From: an uncultured Roseateles sp.
GTDB taxonomy: Bacteria; Pseudomonadota; Gammaproteobacteria; Burkholderiales; Burkholderiaceae_C
Direction of reading: 5' to 3'
DNA length: 64,000 nucleotides
Assembly: GCF_963422335.1 (NCBI RefSeq)
Contig: NZ_OY729424.1
Coordinates: forward strand, 1,240,001 to 1,304,000
The position numbers and the translations under genes are program-made. This document shows, one piece after another, positions 60,841 through 64,000 of the stretch. Numbering within the stretch: position 1 is the stretch's first letter; each line of letters starts with the position of its first letter. The notes beneath the pieces were generated by a model. It ran no database searches. It was not told the origin of the DNA and saw nothing but the letters and a program-made list of their open reading frames with translations.

Positions 60841-62556
60841 TTACTTGGTGCCGCCGGTCGGCGTGTACAGATAGGGGAAGGTCTGGAACAGCGGCACGGT
60901 GGCCTGATCGACAGCGTCATGCAGTGCCGCCGAGGTGGCCCCCAGCGGCACCTTGCCGATGCGGCATTCGGACGTCAGCGTCGTCGCCGTCGCGCCGGGG
61001 ATGGTGAAGCTGTTCAGGCCCAGCACATTGGCGTTGTCGGTGGGCTGGATGGCGGCTATGGAGGCATTGCTGTTGAGCACGCACAGGCCGCCGGCCACGG
61101 CCACCAGGGCGATGTCGACCACGTCGTCCTTGGGCCGACGGCCATTCGGGAAACCGGCCAGATCGACCGCATTGGCCAGATTGCCGGCGCCGCCGACGCG
61201 CAGCACCTCGCCGGCCACGCCCAGACGGTTTTGCTGGGCAAAGGGCACGGCCGCAATCTTGGTATTCAGTCGCAGCATCTCGGCCGGCGTCACCGTGCCG
61301 GCTGGCTTGTTGACGCCGCCGATGCCGGTCAGGAACACCGTCAGCAGATCGGTGCGCGGCAGATTGGTCGGCGCCAGGAACTTGGCGTCACCGGCCAGTG
61401 CGATGCCCAGCAGGGCGGGCAGGGTGGGGTTGGTCACATAGTCGGCGAACTGCAGGTCGTCCTTGGGCTTGGAGGCGTTGAACTTGTCCTTGTCCGGCAG
61501 GCCGATCACGACCTCGTTGACCAGCGGATTGCCCAGGCGCGAGACCTGGGTCCAGGCGCCGCCGGGGATGGAGGCGGTCTGGTGGCCCTGCTTGGGCTTG
61601 CCATTGAGCAGGCTGCCCTGGCGCAGGCTGGCCGTGGTCCAGCCGCCTATCACCGGGTCATAGCTGGCGTCGGTCGAGGGCTTGGCGGTCAGGCAGTCCT
61701 TGGCCACTTCCAGCGCCAGCGTGGTGACGTTCTTGTCGTCCAGATCGCCCTTGCCGGCGGCACCGATATTGGCCGGGTTGGTGATCACCGCGGGCGAGGC
61801 ATTGACCAGATCGAAGATGGTGCCGAGGTTGACGGCGAACGGGTCCTTGCGCTGGCCGACGAAGAGCTTGGCCGGCACCGCGCAACCCGGGATGTCCACC
61901 GTGTAGATGTGCTTGGCCGCATAGCCGGCGTAGTCGGGAATGGTCTTCACGCCGATGTTGTCCACCGGCTTGTCGAAGCTGGTCGAGCCGACCGTGCCGT
62001 TGGGCGAGCCTGCGGCCACCTTGAGCGCGGCGCGGGTGCCGCTGCGGCGGTCGCCGCGCACCACATCGACGGTGAAGCTCTCGTTGACATTCAGCACCGC
62101 CGAGTTGGCGCCGGCATTGCTGCCCGTCAGCTGGCCGGCCTGCATCAGCGGGATCGCGACCATCTTGTCGCCGATCGCCAGCTCTATGCCCTTGCTGCCG
62201 TTCTTCAAGGTGTTCTTGAAGCGGAACTGGAAGCTGAGGTCTTCCTTGGCGTCGCCGTTGTTGTCGATATGGATCTCGTACAGCGCGTTGGGGTCCAGCG
62301 AGAAGTAGTTCGGGCCGCCGTAGGCGTCCTGCAGCGGCAGGTAGTTGGCGATCAGCGTGACGTAGGCGCCACGGCCGGTCTCGTAGCTGTTGAACATATA
62401 GAAGTCGCTCGCGTCCACCTTGGGCATGGTGGTGATGCTGGGCGCCTCGCGGTGGCTGGAGGCCTGGGCCTGGCCATGCAGGCCGGCGGCGGTGAGTGCG
62501 AACAAGGCTGCCGCCAGGGGGAGCAGGCGGTGCGCAGGGAGTCGTGCAGTCTTCAT
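60841..62556 (-). CDS. DUF4331 exported protein
   Basis: 571 residues with signal peptide (ends GQAQA-S). SSHREAPSITTMPKVDASDF at the mature N-terminus is diagnostic of DUF4331, including the conserved His. The protein is beta-rich with an aspartate-rich IDNNGDAKEDLSF loop that could bind calcium. The function of the family is not established. GAGGAAG precedes the ATG. It heads the operon with lipoprotein, TPR and HupE-like genes. Confidence 0.88.
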   Translation of the reverse strand: MKTARLPAHRLLPLAAALFALTAAGLHGQAQASSHREAPSITTMPKVDASDFYMFNSYETGRGAYVTLIANYLPLQDAYGGPNYFSLDPNALYEIHIDNNGDAKEDLSFQFRFKNTLKNGSKGIELAIGDKMVAIPLMQAGQLTGSNAGANSAVLNVNESFTVDVVRGDRRSGTRAALKVAAGSPNGTVGSTSFDKPVDNIGVKTIPDYAGYAAKHIYTVDIPGCAVPAKLFVGQRKDPFAVNLGTIFDLVNASPAVITNPANIGAAGKGDLDDKNVTTLALEVAKDCLTAKPSTDASYDPVIGGWTTASLRQGSLLNGKPKQGHQTASIPGGAWTQVSRLGNPLVNEVVIGLPDKDKFNASKPKDDLQFADYVTNPTLPALLGIALAGDAKFLAPTNLPRTDLLTVFLTGIGGVNKPAGTVTPAEMLRLNTKIAAVPFAQQNRLGVAGEVLRVGGAGNLANAVDLAGFPNGRRPKDDVVDIALVAVAGGLCVLNSNASIAAIQPTDNANVLGLNSFTIPGATATTLTSECRIGKVPLGATSAALHDAVDQATVPLFQTFPYLYTPTGGTK

Positions 62557-62797
62557 GGGTGTCTTCCTCTCGGGGTTTTCGGATGAGGCATCAAGCCGAA
62601 CCATCGGCTCCGGACGTCAAGGGCAAAAACCATTCCCGGCGGGAGCGGGGAAGGCGCCGCCGATGAGCGCTTGCCGACTCATACGCAGGCAGGCCCGAGC
62701 TGGATGCAGGACGCTTCAAGAAGATCGCGAAAACGCCGGCGGCTCCCAGGGTGTATAACCCCGCGCGTTGAGTCATTGCATCAAGGAGCAAGCCGCC

Positions 62798-63499
62798 ATG
62801 GGCGCACAGTGGAAAGCAAAGCACAAGGACCTGGCGTCCAACGCCAAGGGGCGGATCTTCGGCAAGCTGGCCAAGGAAATCATGATCGCCGCGCGCAACG
62901 GCGCCGATCCCGCACAGAACTCGCGCCTGCGCCTGGTCGTCGAGCAGGCCAAGAAGGCCTCGATGCCCAAGGAAACCCTGGACCGCGCGATCAAGAAGGG
63001 CGCCGGTCTGCTCGGTGATGCGGTGCAGTTCGAGCGCGTCACCTACGAGGGCTTTGCGCCGCACCAGGTGCCGCTGATCGTCGAGTGCCTGACCGACAAC
63101 GTCAATCGCACCATCGCCGAGATGCGGGTGCTGTTCCGCAAGGGCCAGCTCGGCTCCGCCGGCTCGGTGGCCTGGGACTTCGACCACCTGGGCATGGTTG
63201 AAGCGTCACCCGCCGCGCCCGGCGCCGATCCCGAACTGGCCGCCATCGAGGCCGGCGCACAGGACTTCGAGCCCGCCGAGGACGGCGCCACGCTGTTCCT
63301 GACCGACCCGGCCGATCTGGATCTGGTCGGCCGCGCGCTGCCCAATTTCGGCTTCACCGTGCTCTCGGCCAAGATGGGCTACCGGCCCAAGAACAGCGTC
63401 ACGCTGGGCGCGGCCGAGCTGGAGGAGGTGGAGGCGTTTCTGGCCGCCATCGACGCGCACGACGATGTGCAGGATGTTTACGTGGGCCTGGCCGGCTGA
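62798..63499 (+). CDS. YebC/PmpR-family protein
   Basis: 233 residues, normal for YebC. The start MGAQWKAKHKDLASNAKGRI, and later VYEGFAPHQVPLIVECLTDN-like TYEGFAPHQVPLIVE and RNRTIAEMR-like NRTIAEMRVLFRKG, identify the family. YebC-type proteins act as transcription regulators or, for some members, relieve ribosome stalling at polyproline. AAGGAG precedes the ATG. Its 3' end overlaps the convergent gene by 22 bases. Confidence 0.9.
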   Translation: MGAQWKAKHKDLASNAKGRIFGKLAKEIMIAARNGADPAQNSRLRLVVEQAKKASMPKETLDRAIKKGAGLLGDAVQFERVTYEGFAPHQVPLIVECLTDNVNRTIAEMRVLFRKGQLGSAGSVAWDFDHLGMVEASPAAPGADPELAAIEAGAQDFEPAEDGATLFLTDPADLDLVGRALPNFGFTVLSAKMGYRPKNSVTLGAAELEEVEAFLAAIDAHDDVQDVYVGLAG

Positions 63500-64000
63500 T
63501 CCTCCCGCCGATCTTCCAGCATTCGGCCGGCGATCTCGCCCAGCGTGCGTATGCCCCGGGCGCGGGCCTCGTCCAGTGCCTGGCCGGCCGTCAGCCGCAG
63601 GCAGTGGTCGAAGCGGGCGTCGGTGGTGAAGACCACGCCAGGTACGAAGGTGTAGCCGCGGTGCCGGGCCTGCTCCAGCAGCGCACAGGCGTCCAGCCCG
63701 CCCGGCAGTTCGACCCACAGCACATAGCCGCCCTGGCCGGCACTGACCCGGGTGCCGGGCGGGAAGTGCGCCACCACCGCCTGGTGATGGGCGGCCAGCT
63801 GGGCGGCGAGCTGTCGCCGCAGCCGGCGCAGATGGGGCTCGAAGGCGCCGCCGGCCATGAAGGCCGCGAGCGTGTCATCGGTCAGCGCGTGCAGCAGCTC
63901 GCCATGCACGCTGCGGGCCGCCTGCAGCTGCAGGTGGTGGCGGCCGGCCGCCACATAGCCCAGGCTGAAGCCCGGCCCGGTGAGGCAGGCGAAGCTGCCG
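63478..64000 (-). CDS. MocR/GntR-type PLP-fold protein, C-terminal part (cut by window edge)
   Basis: 174 residues visible. The region aligns by eye with the C-terminal aminotransferase domain of MocR regulators (QGGYVLWVELPGG, FDHCLRLTAG). Near the window edge, GSFACLTGPGFSLGYVAAGR stands where the PLP-binding GSFSK motif is expected: the lysine position holds Cys and the usual phosphate-binding Arg holds Ser. It may therefore have lost PLP chemistry. The N-terminal helix-turn-helix, if any, is outside the window. Confidence 0.72.
   Translation of the reverse strand, partial: GSFACLTGPGFSLGYVAAGRHHLQLQAARSVHGELLHALTDDTLAAFMAGGAFEPHLRRLRRQLAAQLAAHHQAVVAHFPPGTRVSAGQGGYVLWVELPGGLDACALLEQARHRGYTFVPGVVFTTDARFDHCLRLTAGQALDEARARGIRTLGEIAGRMLEDRREDQPARPT

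Overview
This is a GC-rich (roughly two thirds or more G+C by eye), densely packed chromosomal window. It most likely comes from a free-living betaproteobacterium of the Burkholderiales, of the Roseateles/Rubrivivax/Leptothrix type. The reasons are the codon bias, the orphan tripartite-tricarboxylate (Bug/TctC) binding protein, PEP-CTERM proteins, PCuAC and bufferin-type metal proteins, several diguanylate cyclases, and GC-rich interspersed repeats. There are 58 protein genes (two cut by the window edges). I saw no tRNA, rRNA, CRISPR array or complete insertion sequence.

Layout. 1-5179: minus-strand genes for a membrane protein fragment, a TerB-domain protein and a very large membrane patatin-type lipase. 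5271-11077: a minus-strand operon of DeoR regulator, ABC importer and GpdQ-like phosphodiesterase, with two TTCATATGAA palindromes upstream and an inverted-repeat element between the two permeases. 11228-14185: aromatic aminotransferase, a 578-base repeat-rich spacer, and a divergent Lrp/LysE pair. 14359-24956: bufferin precursor, LD-carboxypeptidase, two related orphan histidine kinases, PCuAC copper chaperone, TPR lipoprotein, PBP4, D-Ala-D-Ala dipeptidase and agmatinase. 25090-32433: a deacetylase/Pat acetyltransferase pair, a lipoprotein amidase, a ModA-like protein, a VOC/MarR pair and a REC-GGDEF protein. 32965-37505: a three-gene membrane/AAA cassette of unknown function between two 11-bp direct repeats. 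37484-41570: a sugar-acid type catabolic operon with a divergent LysR. 41574-43289: a GlxA-type regulator and an isochorismatase-like hydrolase. 43466-45969: EAL, photoactive-yellow-protein-like and PAS-PAS-GGDEF genes in one compact operon. 46443-51967: a GHL10 glycosidase with an AmpG-like transporter, the bufferin-maturation genes bufB-bufC, and a PAS-GGDEF protein. 51955-58149: secreted and PEP-CTERM proteins, a subtilase and a Tat-exported phospholipase C. 58193-62556: a DUF4331, lipoprotein, TPR and HupE operon. 62798-64000: a YebC-family protein and a cut MocR-like protein.

How the genes may work together. (1) The bufferin precursor at 14.36 kb and its presumed enzyme pair bufB-bufC at 49.35 kb lie 35 kb apart. 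Both carry the same upstream element, GTAAGGAA-N14-CGACT, which suggests co-control by one ECF sigma factor; this is the most interesting system in the window. (2) The PYP-like gene keeps Tyr44, Glu48 and Cys71 in the register of the PYP chromophore site and sits between c-di-GMP breakdown and synthesis genes, which suggests a light- or ligand-controlled c-di-GMP module. (3) The patatin, phospholipase C, GpdQ-like phosphodiesterase and ABC importer could together scavenge phospholipid-derived phosphodiesters. (4) LdcA, PBP4, DdpX, an amidase, an AmpG-like permease and GHL10 make the window rich in peptidoglycan-turnover functions. (5) The membrane/AAA cassette at 33.0-37.5 kb has no function I recognise and is the best candidate for an undescribed system.
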